NCBI GenBank assembly: GCA_017536895.1 | Contig: JAFWCN010000006.1 | Coordinates: forward strand, 1-64,000 | Direction: 5' to 3' | Source: Candidatus Saccharimonadota bacterium | GTDB lineage: Bacteria > Patescibacteriota > Saccharimonadia > Saccharimonadales > Saccharimonadaceae | DNA: 64,000 bases | Part shown: positions 32,889-40,173 of the stretch, in pieces | Layout of the letters: each line of letters opens with the position of its first letter | How positions within the stretch are numbered: the stretch's first letter is position 1 | Program-made: the position numbers and the translations under genes | The notes under the pieces: model-generated | Database searches by the model: none | The model's input: only the letters and a program-made list of their open reading frames with translations | Told to the model about the DNA's origin: nothing

Positions 32889-33302
32889 CTATTTACCCAA
32901 ATAGCTGTCAATCAACGCTTTCGCTTCTTCGAACCCGCAAGCAAATTCGGCTTCGTAGCCTTGTTGGCGAAGTTGCTCCAATACATCAAATTGCTCGCGA
33001 ATATGTTCGTCAGCTACAAGCGTGCCGTCTTTTTTGAAGATTCGGGTTCCTTCTTTCTTTAATTCCAAGAAAAGTCCAGCACATAAAGTACCGTTTATCT
33101 GATTTTCGATACTTACCCAAGGTTTAGCTATAAACATATCTGGCCATCCCCTGCGACCGCCATTCATATCTTTAAGTTTCTTTGCTAAGCTAATCGGTAA
33201 TTTGATACCGCCAGCATCGGTTCTAAATAACACATTAGGATAATTCTCGACCAGATAACCGGCTACGGCGATTTGAAGTTGCTCCTCAGCTTTTCTTACC
33301 AT
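32889..33302 (-). CDS. VRR-NUC domain nuclease
   Basis: 137 aa from ATG 33302 (the longer frame overlaps the next gene). FRTDAGGIKLP, MNGGRRGWPDMFIAKP, LFLELKKEGTRIF and REQFDVLEQLRQQGYEAEFACGFEEA follow the phage VRR-NUC family, a PD-(D/E)xK fold (D in WPDMF, E-x-K in LELKK). Probably acts on phage DNA structures such as branched intermediates. Confidence 0.85.
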   Translation of the reverse strand: MVRKAEEQLQIAVAGYLVENYPNVLFRTDAGGIKLPISLAKKLKDMNGGRRGWPDMFIAKPWVSIENQINGTLCAGLFLELKKEGTRIFKKDGTLVADEHIREQFDVLEQLRQQGYEAEFACGFEEAKALIDSYLGK

Positions 33303-33552
33303 ATTCCTCCTTTGCCTCGAACTCGTAGAAATCAAACATGTAACATATATTTTCAAGGTTCGTGTCATCAAAAACTGCACCTCTTCTTTCGTTATCTATG
33401 ATTAGAAAGGTGCGGTCTCTCTTATCTTTCTTGCTGTCCCAACGCCAAATAGAGAAGTATTCACCCTTTTGAATTAGGTACCATTTAGCGACATCGCTCT
33501 CCCAAGTTGGCTTGGTATCGTCTTTAATTAGAAGTGGATTCAGCTCTTTCAT
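33286..33552 (-). CDS. Phage hypothetical protein
   Basis: 88 aa, overlaps the VRR-NUC start by 17 bp. Aromatic and acidic (YFSIWRWDSKKDKRD, NICYMFDFYEFEAKEEYG). Not recognised. Confidence 0.55.
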   Translation of the reverse strand: MKELNPLLIKDDTKPTWESDVAKWYLIQKGEYFSIWRWDSKKDKRDRTFLIIDNERRGAVFDDTNLENICYMFDFYEFEAKEEYGKKS

Positions 33553-33778
33553 CGTCCACTCCGCATGTTTTTCGAATTTTTCCCACTAGCCGCCAATCGA
33601 TTTCTAGTGTCCAATGCTCGCAATTAAAGTTTTTATAGCCCTTAGGGGATGCTTCCACATTACTAATCTTTGTTCTGATGGCCGGTTTTCTGATGCCGTC
33701 GTCATCAATCACCTCAAATAGTTCATTGTAAGTTCCGAAGGTAAGCCATTTTAAGAATCTATATTCTTCTTCACTCAT
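33524..33778 (-). CDS. Phage hypothetical protein
   Basis: 84 aa, MSEEEYRFLKWLTFGTYNEL, ending ESTSN. No recognised domain; overlapped with both neighbours, in the accessory - strand operon. Confidence 0.55.
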   Translation of the reverse strand: MSEEEYRFLKWLTFGTYNELFEVIDDDGIRKPAIRTKISNVEASPKGYKNFNCEHWTLEIDWRLVGKIRKTCGVDDERAESTSN

Positions 33779-34286
33779 TAGGCTTGACCTCCGCTACTTC
33801 GTAAAGCCGTTCTGTGCCAAAACACAACCCTTTGAAATTCGGGAATGCCTTTTCGATAGCAATAATATTGTTCGGGTCATCATCGATAAAATACCCACTA
33901 GGCGGCTCCATTGTAGATAAAACAGGAAGCTTTTCAAGATGTGTAAGCAATTCTCCCATTAATTCAACTTTGACGATTGGCGAGGGGCGATGGTCGCCGG
34001 TATTTCGCATGGAGACCTCCACTGGAAACGGTAATGCACCCATGTGAGCAAGCATTAGTATTCTTTTGAGCCACTTGATGGTAGCTTCTCTACAGATTTC
34101 CGAGCGGCCAGTTACAAAGTGAATTTCATGTCCTTTGAACATACTCAAAAGATTAACCCCTTTAAGCAAGGGCTCGTCCTTCAATACTTCTTCTTGGGAA
34201 TAGTATTTCACGAAATTCCCTTCCTTGGCATAATGCAGACGATGCGAGTTATCAGCTAAAACGCCATCAATATCAAATATAATCAT
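33771..34286 (-). CDS. HAD-family phosphatase
   Basis: 171 aa. Motif I MIIFDIDGVLADNSHR (nucleophile Asp and general acid Asp), motif II EIHFVTGRSE, and motif IV GYFIDDDPNNIIAIE mark a HAD hydrolase similar to phage polynucleotide 3'-phosphatases and nucleotidases. Substrate not predictable. Overlaps the next gene by 4 bp. Confidence 0.85.
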   Translation of the reverse strand: MIIFDIDGVLADNSHRLHYAKEGNFVKYYSQEEVLKDEPLLKGVNLLSMFKGHEIHFVTGRSEICREATIKWLKRILMLAHMGALPFPVEVSMRNTGDHRPSPIVKVELMGELLTHLEKLPVLSTMEPPSGYFIDDDPNNIIAIEKAFPNFKGLCFGTERLYEVAEVKPNE

Positions 34287-34492
34287 TTTTTCTCCCTCAG
34301 AATTTGGCTTGCTTTTTTGAAGTGGTCTATTTCAGACTTTGTGATTATTTCGTCACGGAGCTTCCTGTGTAGTCGATTGCGGCGACATACCCAACAACGA
34401 CCGTGGTTACGGCACCAGGCATCAACAGATTTTGGACCATGGAAAGGCTTCCGTTTTTCTTTACCATGCTTAATTGCTTGGTCTAGGCTCAT
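34283..34492 (-). CDS. Small Cys-containing phage protein
   Basis: 69 aa. DQAIKHGKEKRKPFHGPKSVDAWCRNHGRCWVCRRNRLHR has a compact CxxHxxCxxC metal site and strong basic charge. This layout recurs in Gram-positive phage genomes; probably a nucleic-acid or protein binder. Confidence 0.7.
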   Translation of the reverse strand: MSLDQAIKHGKEKRKPFHGPKSVDAWCRNHGRCWVCRRNRLHRKLRDEIITKSEIDHFKKASQILREKK

Positions 34493-34546
34493 TTTTCCTC
34501 CTCGCCTGGTTGCGGCTCAAGCATTCGTACTAGTGGACGATAATAC

Positions 34547-34690
34547 TCAGTTACAGAAAGGATTTTTTTTACATCCCCTACATTCAACTATTGTGGTATT
34601 CGATAATACCTCTACTTGGTCGGGTACACCTTTTGGTATATGAGATTCTACCGCATTCTCGTAGGAGCAAGATGGACATTTGGCAAGCAT
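34547..34690 (-). CDS. Small zinc-ribbon protein
   Basis: 47 aa starting MLAKCPSCSYENAVE; second Cys pair VECRGCKKNPFC. Two CxxC knuckles separated by about 25 residues are a zinc-ribbon pattern. Lies between the YopX-like gene and the preceding Cys protein. Confidence 0.65.
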   Translation of the reverse strand: MLAKCPSCSYENAVESHIPKGVPDQVEVLSNTTIVECRGCKKNPFCN

Positions 34691-34693
34691 CGT

Positions 34694-35089
34694 TTATTTC
34701 TCCTCCAATAGCTCTGGATTCTCGTGAATGTTGCCGATGACCTCCATGTATTCGCTCAAATTGAAATATCCGATGTTGTGCGGTTGTCCGAAGTCGTCCG
34801 AATCCCATTCTTCCCGTTCGACAACTTTGCGGTGGCGTTTTTCATTGCCGTAGTAGCAGGTCGTGTATTCGACTATATCCCCCTCATAAATCTCTTTACC
34901 GTTCTTGTCTTTAAGACCTGTGTATTGCTCGAGAATTACATTAGGCTTGTGTGTGATTAGACAAGTCCCTCGTTTGTTACTAGCTTCTTCACAAACCTCA
35001 TAAACTTGTCCGAAGTTGTCAGTCAAGATTGGGTCTTTGACATAACATTTCGCCTCTGTATCCCACGCTCTAAACTTTAGCTCTCTCAT
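34694..35089 (-). CDS. YopX-family phage protein
   Basis: 131 aa. MRELKFRAWDTEAKCYVKD, LEQYTGLKDKNGKEIYEGDIVEY and VIGNIHENPELLEEK are the diagnostic start, middle and end of YopX proteins, widespread in phages of Gram-positive hosts and of unknown role. Confidence 0.92.
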   Translation of the reverse strand: MRELKFRAWDTEAKCYVKDPILTDNFGQVYEVCEEASNKRGTCLITHKPNVILEQYTGLKDKNGKEIYEGDIVEYTTCYYGNEKRHRKVVEREEWDSDDFGQPHNIGYFNLSEYMEVIGNIHENPELLEEK

Positions 35090-35562
35090 TCTTCCTCCTT
35101 CTTAAACATTGACGATATATCGCCATGCGTAACATAATTTACGAACAGATGAGGGCATTTCAAGCGAATAAGCGCCTCTGCTTCATCATCCGGCACGTAG
35201 TTACAAATTACGAACGAATCCTCGACTATGCTGTAATTAGACAAGAATTCTTGGGCCGTCATGTCATACCATTCAGAGTTTTTAGTTCTAAAAGGCCTTT
35301 CCGTTCCAGGCGAGATACCAATGTACTTCTTGTGATTCCTGAACCAGAAAGACTGAAAGCCGTATGCGGCACCGAAGTCGTAAATTGTGCGATTTTTCGG
35401 AATAATCTGAGCTAGTTTTTCATATGGGTCACCACCGCAAACTAGACAAGTAGAATCGACATCGGCAGTTATACCCCAATTATTCTGGAATACAACCTCC
35501 AACTCTTTGCTAGCTATCGGGTCCTCTTTGATTGCCCTATAGAGAGAGCACTCCTCAGCCAT
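35086..35562 (-). CDS. Rossmann-like (methyltransferase-type) phage protein
   Basis: 158 aa. TIYDFGAAYGFQSFWFRNHKKYIGI has the shape of a SAM-binding glycine loop followed by the second strand; ICNYVPDDEAEALIRLKCPHLF resembles the catalytic end. The rest is too divergent for a firm family. Possibly a degenerate methyltransferase. Confidence 0.5.
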   Translation of the reverse strand: MAEECSLYRAIKEDPIASKELEVVFQNNWGITADVDSTCLVCGGDPYEKLAQIIPKNRTIYDFGAAYGFQSFWFRNHKKYIGISPGTERPFRTKNSEWYDMTAQEFLSNYSIVEDSFVICNYVPDDEAEALIRLKCPHLFVNYVTHGDISSMFKKEEE

Positions 35563-35905
35563 TACGTCCTTCTTCCAACTTCTTAATCCGTGCGTTCAAC
35601 TGCTCAAATGCGTCCTTAATGCAATCGCGAATCTGACCTTCCTCTGAATTTGGATTCTCACTATCGATTACGAACATGTCATAATCAAAACTTCCGGATT
35701 GTGAGTCTATCTCTTCAAACCATTCTTTGAATTCGTCCTTGAATTTCTCCAATGTGGTATGATGATATGCCATTATGGATGGCATCCAGTGCTTACTACC
35801 ATCAATCTGATATTCTTCGAGATATAAGTCTCCTTGAGCATTCATTCTGAATGTTGAACCTACTGGGAAGGTCATGAGTGGCAATTTCAATCTATAGCGT
35901 TTCAT
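35555..35905 (-). CDS. Phage hypothetical protein
   Basis: 116 aa. Start MKRYRLKLPLMTFPVGSTFR, a conserved-looking MTFPxGSxFxxN entry known from small phage proteins, and a C-terminal coiled coil (IRDCIKDAFEQLNARIKKLEEG). No function assigned. Confidence 0.6.
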   Translation of the reverse strand: MKRYRLKLPLMTFPVGSTFRMNAQGDLYLEEYQIDGSKHWMPSIMAYHHTTLEKFKDEFKEWFEEIDSQSGSFDYDMFVIDSENPNSEEGQIRDCIKDAFEQLNARIKKLEEGRNG

Positions 35906-35917
35906 AAAACCTCCATA

Positions 35918-36094
35918 TTATTCTGAGAACACTAACCAAATAACTAAGCCAATCAAGACGGGAATCCAAATAGGGGAGAGAACCCACCACCAACTCCAGT
36001 TAATAATCCCCAACAGCTTAAACGCTATAAACATAAGCGTTAGAAAACCAAAGAACCCAATCCCACTTCCGCTTTCTTCATATTTTTTACTCAT
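35918..36094 (-). CDS. Small membrane protein (Fragile-X-F/TMEM185-like)
   Basis: 58 aa. MSKKYEESGSGIGFFGFLTL, then INWSWWWVLSPIWIPVLIGL: two membrane helices with the WSWWWVLSPxWIP motif typical of tiny phage transmembrane proteins of this family. Overlaps the next gene by 8 bp. Confidence 0.75.
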   Translation of the reverse strand: MSKKYEESGSGIGFFGFLTLMFIAFKLLGIINWSWWWVLSPIWIPVLIGLVIWLVFSE

Positions 36095-36254
36095 CTGTCC
36101 TCCTTTGAGTATTGATTAAATATTCAGCCTTCTTGAGCGACCTCTTTATGTCGCGAATCGCCTCAATAGTGTCATCGTCATCGTGGCAATCTACAGCGGC
36201 TTCGGCCGCATTCCTTATTGCCAGCAACTCATCGTATACATCTTCACTAATCAT
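36087..36254 (-). CDS. Small acidic helical phage protein
   Basis: 55 aa from ATG 36254, picked for GGAGGTGGGAA upstream. MISEDVYDELLAIRNAAEAAV and RDIKRSLKKAEYLIN predict two helices. Function unknown. Confidence 0.6.
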   Translation of the reverse strand: MISEDVYDELLAIRNAAEAAVDCHDDDDTIEAIRDIKRSLKKAEYLINTQRRTDE

Positions 36255-36336
36255 TTCCCACCTCCTCAATACTTGGCGAATCTAATTCACACCAGAATTT
36301 CGCCGCATTTACTAAATCTTCTTCGTCATTCATCAT
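36247..36336 (-). CDS. Very small phage ORF
   Basis: 29 aa (MMNDEEDLVNAAKFWCELDS...). It starts in an ATGA overlap with the preceding stop and ends 8 bp inside the next gene, the same tight overlap as other genes in this unit. It may be translated mainly to pass ribosomes on. Confidence 0.45.
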   Translation of the reverse strand: MMNDEEDLVNAAKFWCELDSPSIEEVGND

Positions 36337-36569
36337 GCGCCAGCCCTTTCTAATGAATCGAGGGGAATGGCTTTCATTTCAATTAGCGCGCCCGCCTTCG
36401 TTTTCATCTTCTCGACTGGGCTTTTGGCCACAACCGATGACGGAGCAACCCAATCGCCTTTGTATGCACCTTTCTTGATGCGTAATTTGACCGGATAACC
36501 AGGTGTAATTTTATACCGAGCCGCGAGCACAACCCTATCTCTGTATCTCGGCTCAAAGATTTCTAGCAT
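36333..36569 (-). CDS. Phage hypothetical protein
   Basis: 78 aa, basic: MLEIFEPRYRDRVVLAARYK, LRIKKGAYKGDWVAPSSVVAKSPVEKMKTK. Small beta-rich protein, maybe nucleic-acid binding. First of the block downstream of the tRNA-Met region. Confidence 0.6.
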   Translation of the reverse strand: MLEIFEPRYRDRVVLAARYKITPGYPVKLRIKKGAYKGDWVAPSSVVAKSPVEKMKTKAGALIEMKAIPLDSLERAGA

Positions 36570-36606
36570 TTTTACCTCCTTTGCTATTTAACTCTCGACC
36601 ATATAT

Positions 36607-36882
36607 GGATGGGCTAACGCAGAATAAATAGACGTGCAGGAACTCGGCTATGGGTTAACCTGCGGATAGCAATTTAATTGACTATTTACGCTTAGTTACG
36701 TTAGGTACTCACTTCTTTTGGGCTAAGCTATCGATAACGCTAAACCCATCCGTATATGGCAAAGAGCGTCTTGGTTCTCGACCAAGGATGGATGAATTAG
36801 TGATTGAGTTAATAGTGTGCGGAGTTCGAAACGGCATCGAACAAAACATAGGCCACCAATTCATCCGTCTTTGGCAAAGAGC
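36607..36882. repeat. Structured gene-free stretch with direct and inverted repeats
   Basis: A 21-nt unit CATCCGTxTxTGGCAAAGAG(C) occurs at 36747-36767 and 36862-36882 with two differences. Inverted arms GGATGGG/CCCATCC (36607/36745) and GGATGAATT/AATTCATCC (36790/36858) enclose it. No gene fits. It sits directly 3' of tRNA-Met, so it may be a processed RNA, tRNA-like remnants or an operator. Confidence 0.5.
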
Positions 36883-36885
36883 ATT

Positions 36886-36961
36886 TGGTTGCAGGGGCGA
36901 GAGTCGAACTCGCTTTGACTTGTTTATGAGGCAAGTAAGATTACCGAATCTTCTCCCTGCA
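36886..36961 (-). tRNA. tRNA-Met(CAT)
   Basis: 76 nt with encoded CCA. Acceptor TGCAGGG/CCCTGCA, D arm AAGA-TTCGGTAA-TCTT, anticodon loop CTCATAA, variable TCAAA, T arm GCGAG-TTCGACT-CTCGC. One C-A mismatch closes the anticodon stem. It could also be an Ile tRNA that needs lysidine. It is phage-borne, in the accessory operon. Confidence 0.85.
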
Positions 36962-37005
36962 ATATGGCCTCCCGATGGCAGAATCATCGAGAGGCGAGCG
37001 ACGAG

Positions 37006-37296
37006 CTATTGCAATCCGTTCATGTCAAGGTACCGGTCGCGTTCTTCCTTTACGGCTTCATCAGCCTCCTTGCGTTTTTCAATCATCACATCGTCAATAA
37101 GGTCAATCAAATCTATGTCACATTCTCGAATAAGTTGCTCTACTTTATAGCCCAGGTCACACCAATTCACGAAGTAGGCTATCGCATCGTCTGCTTCGTT
37201 CATCCATGTGACCAGTAGCGCAAGTTGGTCGAGCGGATATTCTTCAATAACCGTGGTGATAAATCCGTTGACGCTTAATGCTTTTTCCGTAGTCAT
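37006..37296 (-). CDS. Phage hypothetical protein
   Basis: 96 aa from ATG 37296 (GAGGAAGAAAT upstream; the 49 codons before it overlap the next gene). Acidic, helical, ending in a coiled coil (MIEKRKEADEAVKEERDRYLD). No family recognised. Confidence 0.65.
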   Translation of the reverse strand: MTTEKALSVNGFITTVIEEYPLDQLALLVTWMNEADDAIAYFVNWCDLGYKVEQLIRECDIDLIDLIDDVMIEKRKEADEAVKEERDRYLDMNGLQ

Positions 37297-37306
37297 ATTT
37301 CTTCCT

Positions 37307-37588
37307 CTAAAACGGAACTTCTCCATCGACAGGAACCACATCTTCGCCCAACTCTTCTTCGCTATCTTCGCGCTCAAGCCGTAGATGTACGCCTTTGTCG
37401 TTTGCGATGTAGATGTATTTCTGTTCCGATGTGGCAGTGGCATGCAAGCTAATAATTAGCTGGCTCCCGTGAGGGGAGGAGAGAAGCACGCCTACTTCGT
37501 TGTAGCGGTTCTTCTCGACCCCATCCTTCTTGTATGTCCCATTCTTCACTTTTAATGTTGCTATCTTTGAAAATGGCGTATTGCTCAT
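37307..37588 (-). CDS. Phage hypothetical protein (recombination module)
   Basis: 93 aa. TLKVKNGTYKKDGVEKNRYNEVGVLLSSPHGSQLIISLHATATSEQK suggests a small OB-like beta barrel, with an acidic tail (EREDSEEELGEDVVPVDGEVPF). Acidic DxxPF ends are typical of single-strand DNA-binding proteins, so an SSB-like role is possible. Confidence 0.55.
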   Translation of the reverse strand: MSNTPFSKIATLKVKNGTYKKDGVEKNRYNEVGVLLSSPHGSQLIISLHATATSEQKYIYIANDKGVHLRLEREDSEEELGEDVVPVDGEVPF

Positions 37589-37638
37589 TTTTTCTCCTTG
37601 GTTTTGCTAATCTCTCGCCAGGTTTGAAGCCGGCGATG

Positions 37639-37887
37639 CTATTTTTCATTGGCCGCTGTCGCTGCTAGTTTTAGGTCTGCAATCTGCTCCTCGGTCAAGT
37701 CAATCGGCTTAAACATGACAACGGAACCACCAGTTTTTTCGGCCAAGGTAGCTGCTTTTGCGAAACTACAAAGCTGTTTAGGCTGTTCCGACAATGAAAC
37801 GCTTTCGCTATACGATTCTTCGCCAGCCCACATCTTGCCTACCCGCACAGCAAAGTTTCCTTTGACATCAATAGTTGGTTCTTCCAT
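37639..37887 (-). CDS. Phage hypothetical protein
   Basis: 82 aa, MEEPTIDVKGNFAVRVGKMW, ending in a helix rich in Ala/Glu. It precedes the exonuclease gene product in order. Not recognised. Confidence 0.6.
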   Translation of the reverse strand: MEEPTIDVKGNFAVRVGKMWAGEESYSESVSLSEQPKQLCSFAKAATLAEKTGGSVVMFKPIDLTEEQIADLKLAATAANEK

Positions 37888-37896
37888 ATTTCTCCT

Positions 37897-38688
37897 TTAA
37901 AAACTTAATCCTTCAATCTTATCGACGGCCTTAGCAATTCGTTTCAAAATCACTTTTTCGAATGCTTTAGCCTCTTCGAGCCTGTCGGCTACTTCCTCGC
38001 GCTTAATGTCGAAAATTTGGATTTCTAGCCCAGGAATTACATCCGTGTACATCACGAAATGTAGGGTTTCCAAGTCTTCGTTCACTACGAAATATTTGAT
38101 GACTTGCGGCTCGTATTCTTTCGGATAATGGCCTTCAAGATACGCTTTAACCACCTCGGCGCTAGACAGACACTTCACCTCTACAGCTTCGCGCGCCTTG
38201 CCGTCTTCTCCAGTGATTACGCCGTCTGGGCTGATGTATGAGTCCTCATCGAAGTCTGAAATCCACACCACCGAATCCTTATCGACGACTTTACCGGTCT
38301 TTTCTTCAAAAGCCGCGATTGCTTGAGGCTCCAGAATATGACCGCGCGCCATCATCGTAAATGGCTCACCATTAAGCTCTTCGATGTAGTCATTAGGCGT
38401 AATCGGGCGAGCGACGCGTTCGGCGATGATTTCGTAGAATCTCTTTTTTGGCTCGCCGTCGAGCTTCATTTCTGCTAACTCCTCCGGTTCAAGCAAACTT
38501 GCTACGCTTGCGACCGTTTTTTTATCTTCTGGTGGTAATTTTTGGCCGTCGCGCTCCAAATACTCAACCATTTTAGACTTTAGAGGAAGCCCTGCAATCC
38601 ATAGGTCTTTGAACTCGGAGCCGCCAGACTTGCCTTTGCGAAATTCCGCCCATTCTTCGCTATTTTGCTGAATCTTTAGAACTTTCAC
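37897..38688 (-). CDS. YqaJ-type (lambda-exonuclease-like) recombinase
   Basis: 263 aa. QQNSEEWAEFRKGKSGGSEF at the N-terminus, ARGHILEPQAIAAFEEKTGK, SYISPDGVITGEDGK (Asp), EAVEVKCLSSAEVVK (E-x-K) and YKEYEPQ-like QVIKYF helix are the YqaJ nuclease series. It degrades one strand at ends and loads the annealing protein encoded just upstream; together they form a Red-like phage recombination system. Confidence 0.88.
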   Translation of the reverse strand: MKVLKIQQNSEEWAEFRKGKSGGSEFKDLWIAGLPLKSKMVEYLERDGQKLPPEDKKTVASVASLLEPEELAEMKLDGEPKKRFYEIIAERVARPITPNDYIEELNGEPFTMMARGHILEPQAIAAFEEKTGKVVDKDSVVWISDFDEDSYISPDGVITGEDGKAREAVEVKCLSSAEVVKAYLEGHYPKEYEPQVIKYFVVNEDLETLHFVMYTDVIPGLEIQIFDIKREEVADRLEEAKAFEKVILKRIAKAVDKIEGLSF

Positions 38689-39274
38689 TTAGCTCTCCTT
38701 TCCTTGCATCCTTACGGGCTTGAACATCTTTATCTAATTGCTGGTCTTTCGTCAGAGATTTCCAAACCGCCAACAATCCTTTCATCGTTTTGGCGTTCGT
38801 TATCTTTTCGATTGCTTCACTCCTAGCTTCTTCTAACTTTTGCTTCTTCCAAGATTCAAATTCTTCCATCTCTTCTCCAGAAGCTATTTCGCCAGAGCCG
38901 GCATAACCGAGAATAGCTAGCGCGCGACCGATGGCGATGGTTTCATTCTTTTCGAACCCCTTTTCCACCTTTAGCCTTTCGCACGGCATAAATGAACTGC
39001 CTTCGGCTTCACAGCTTTCGAGCGCATCTTCAGCATTAACCCCTTGCTTGAGCAATTCGTAGTATTCCGTCTTGTCCTTCCAGAGTCTTGCCGTATGCGT
39101 TAAGTTACCGTTTTCGTCATAGGAAGCTTTGACCGAAATCTTTGAACGAGGATTTTCTTTCCTAAATTCTCCAAGGCGGTCAGCAACCTTTGCGTAGTTG
39201 ATTTCAAGAGTTTTAGTCTCGCCATCTTTCGTCTTGTATTTCTTTTGAATCTTCGTCGTCTTAACTTGCTTCAT
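38660..39274 (-). CDS. Single-strand annealing protein (ERF/Sak-like)
   Basis: 204 aa. NYAKVADRLGEFRKENPRSKIS, then VEKGFEKNETIAIGRALAILGYAGSGEIASGEEM is the conserved core of ERF/Rad52-like phage annealing proteins. The C-terminus is a charged helix. It overlaps the exonuclease start by 29 bp, the usual coupling for a recombinase pair. Confidence 0.78.
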   Translation of the reverse strand: MKQVKTTKIQKKYKTKDGETKTLEINYAKVADRLGEFRKENPRSKISVKASYDENGNLTHTARLWKDKTEYYELLKQGVNAEDALESCEAEGSSFMPCERLKVEKGFEKNETIAIGRALAILGYAGSGEIASGEEMEEFESWKKQKLEEARSEAIEKITNAKTMKGLLAVWKSLTKDQQLDKDVQARKDARKGELSESSKDSAK

Positions 39275-39677
39275 AGGCTAGCCCCATTCTGCGACTTTGA
39301 ATTGTCGCATGGTCTTCTTTCTTTAGACCAACGTAGTTACTAATCGCGGAGTCGAGGAGTTTATTGGCATGACGATATTGCTTTGCGCACTTAATCGCCT
39401 TGCGGAACTCTGCTTTGCCTAAATCCACGAGGTTGTTGACGATGATTGCATTAGCCTTATTGGATTGAATTTTTATCTTCACAGACTCATCATCCAAGAA
39501 GCTAAATATTGCTTTATTTGCCTTACGATATTTCTTCGATACGACGATTACTTTGCGAAAATCGTAATCGTCGAGCTTCAATAGCTTATCGACCGTAGTT
39601 GCCATCTTAGCGGAGTGTTCTATTCGAACATTCACGGAGTTGCTATCGTCTAGGCGTTTAACTTTGATATTTTTCAT
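39261..39677 (-). CDS. Phage protein with internal duplication
   Basis: 138 aa. Two copies of about 50 aa: LLKLDDYDFRKVIVVSKKYRKANKAIF and LVDLGKAEFRKAIKCAKQYRHANKLLD share L..L....FRK.I...K.YR.ANK. First gene of the early - strand operon. No family recognised. Confidence 0.65.
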   Translation of the reverse strand: MKNIKVKRLDDSNSVNVRIEHSAKMATTVDKLLKLDDYDFRKVIVVSKKYRKANKAIFSFLDDESVKIKIQSNKANAIIVNNLVDLGKAEFRKAIKCAKQYRHANKLLDSAISNYVGLKKEDHATIQSRRMGLAYEAS

Positions 39678-39747
39678 TGAGATGTTTCCTTTCGGTTATT
39701 TGATATTTCTCGCTGACTCCTGCGCCCTCTCAACTGGCGCACGAATC

Positions 39748-39798
39748 AGTAACCGTAGTTCGAGAGGCCTCGCATACCCCTCGAACCGTGGTTGATTG
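39748..39798. other. Strong hairpin upstream of the early operon
   Basis: AACCGTAGTTCGAGAGG pairs with CCCTCGAACCGTGGTT around an 11-nt loop, in the 300-bp gene-free stretch 39678-39983 before the - strand early genes. Possible operator or leader RNA; the rest of the stretch shows nothing else clear apart from terminators. Confidence 0.5.
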
Positions 39799-39900
39799 AA
39801 GCTTTGGTCCATAGTTAGTCGCTTTAATCTCTGCGCACTAATCGTATGGGCTTTTGTCTTCGATGAGATGGCAATATTTCGTTTGGCTTGTCACCTCAAT

Positions 39901-39932
39901 AAAAGAAAAAAGTCGGCTTCATCAACCGACTT
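39901..39932 (-). terminator. Second terminator after tRNA-Ala
   Basis: On the - strand AAGTCGG...CCGACTT followed by TTTTCTTTT. Confidence 0.75.
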
Positions 39933-39936
39933 GTCA

Positions 39937-39970
39937 ATAAAAAACTACCCAAGATTACTCTTGAGTAGTT
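39937..39970 (-). terminator. Terminator after tRNA-Ala
   Basis: On the - strand AACTACTCAAG..CTTGGGTAGTT followed by TTTTATTG, 14 nt beyond the tRNA 3' end. Confidence 0.85.
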
Positions 39971-39983
39971 GAAAATTCTCATG

Positions 39984-40059
39984 TGGTGGAGTGTACGGGA
40001 CTTGAACTCGTGACCTCCTCAATGCCATTGAGGCGCTCTACCAGCTGAGCTAACACCCC
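39984..40059 (-). tRNA. tRNA-Ala(GGC), intact, phage-borne
   Basis: 76 nt with encoded CCA. Acceptor GGGGTGT/ACACTCC, D arm GCTC-AGCTGGTA-GAGC, anticodon CCTCA-ATGGCAT-TGAGG, variable AGGTC, T arm ACGAG-TTCAAGT-CCCGT (pairs allow one mismatch). It lies 47 bp inside the attR core, on the phage side, in the same direction as the 5' half of the host tRNA-Ala. It would replace the isoacceptor the phage destroyed on integration and could use the host tRNA promoter. Confidence 0.95.
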
Positions 40060-40105
40060 ATGATTCTCGATTTTTTGCAATGTTCTCACAGGGGCTTTCT
40101 GTGTA

Positions 40106-40134
40106 AGCGCTCTAATCAGCTGAGCTAACGCCCC
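40106..40134 (-). pseudogene. 5' half of split tRNA-Ala(GGC) with attR core
   Basis: On the - strand: GGGGCGT acceptor, TA, GCTC D-stem, AGCTGATTA loop, GAGC, then GCT at the crossover; the core AGCGCTCT spans 40106-40113. After this the sequence (TACACAGAAAGCCCC) is no longer tRNA. Acceptor GGGGCGT pairs with ACGCTCC of the remnant at 5756-5762, 34 kb away, with the same G-T wobble as in the intact tRNA-Ala. Confidence 0.8.
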
Positions 40135-40161
40135 ATGTTTTTATTTTAGCACAATCTATGG

Positions 40162-40167
40162 TAAAAT
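40162..40167 (+). promoter_or_regulatory. trpS promoter, leaderless type
   Basis: TGGTAAAAT (extended -10) ends 6 nt before the trpS ATG, so the transcript would begin at or next to the start codon. A divergent - strand promoter (TTTCAT, 17 bp, TAAAAT) for the tRNA overlaps it. Confidence 0.55.
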
Positions 40168-40173
40168 GAAAGT

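Noticed and set aside
36790-36866. A second complete tRNA next to tRNA-Met
   Set aside because: Arms pair (GGATGAATT/AATTCATCC) but no proper D, anticodon or T loop could be drawn on either strand.
5752-40059. Simple attL/attR duplication between the 5752 remnant and intact tRNA-Ala
   Set aside because: The two are only about 70% identical with compensating stem changes, so they are two separate tRNA-Ala genes, not copies of one att core.
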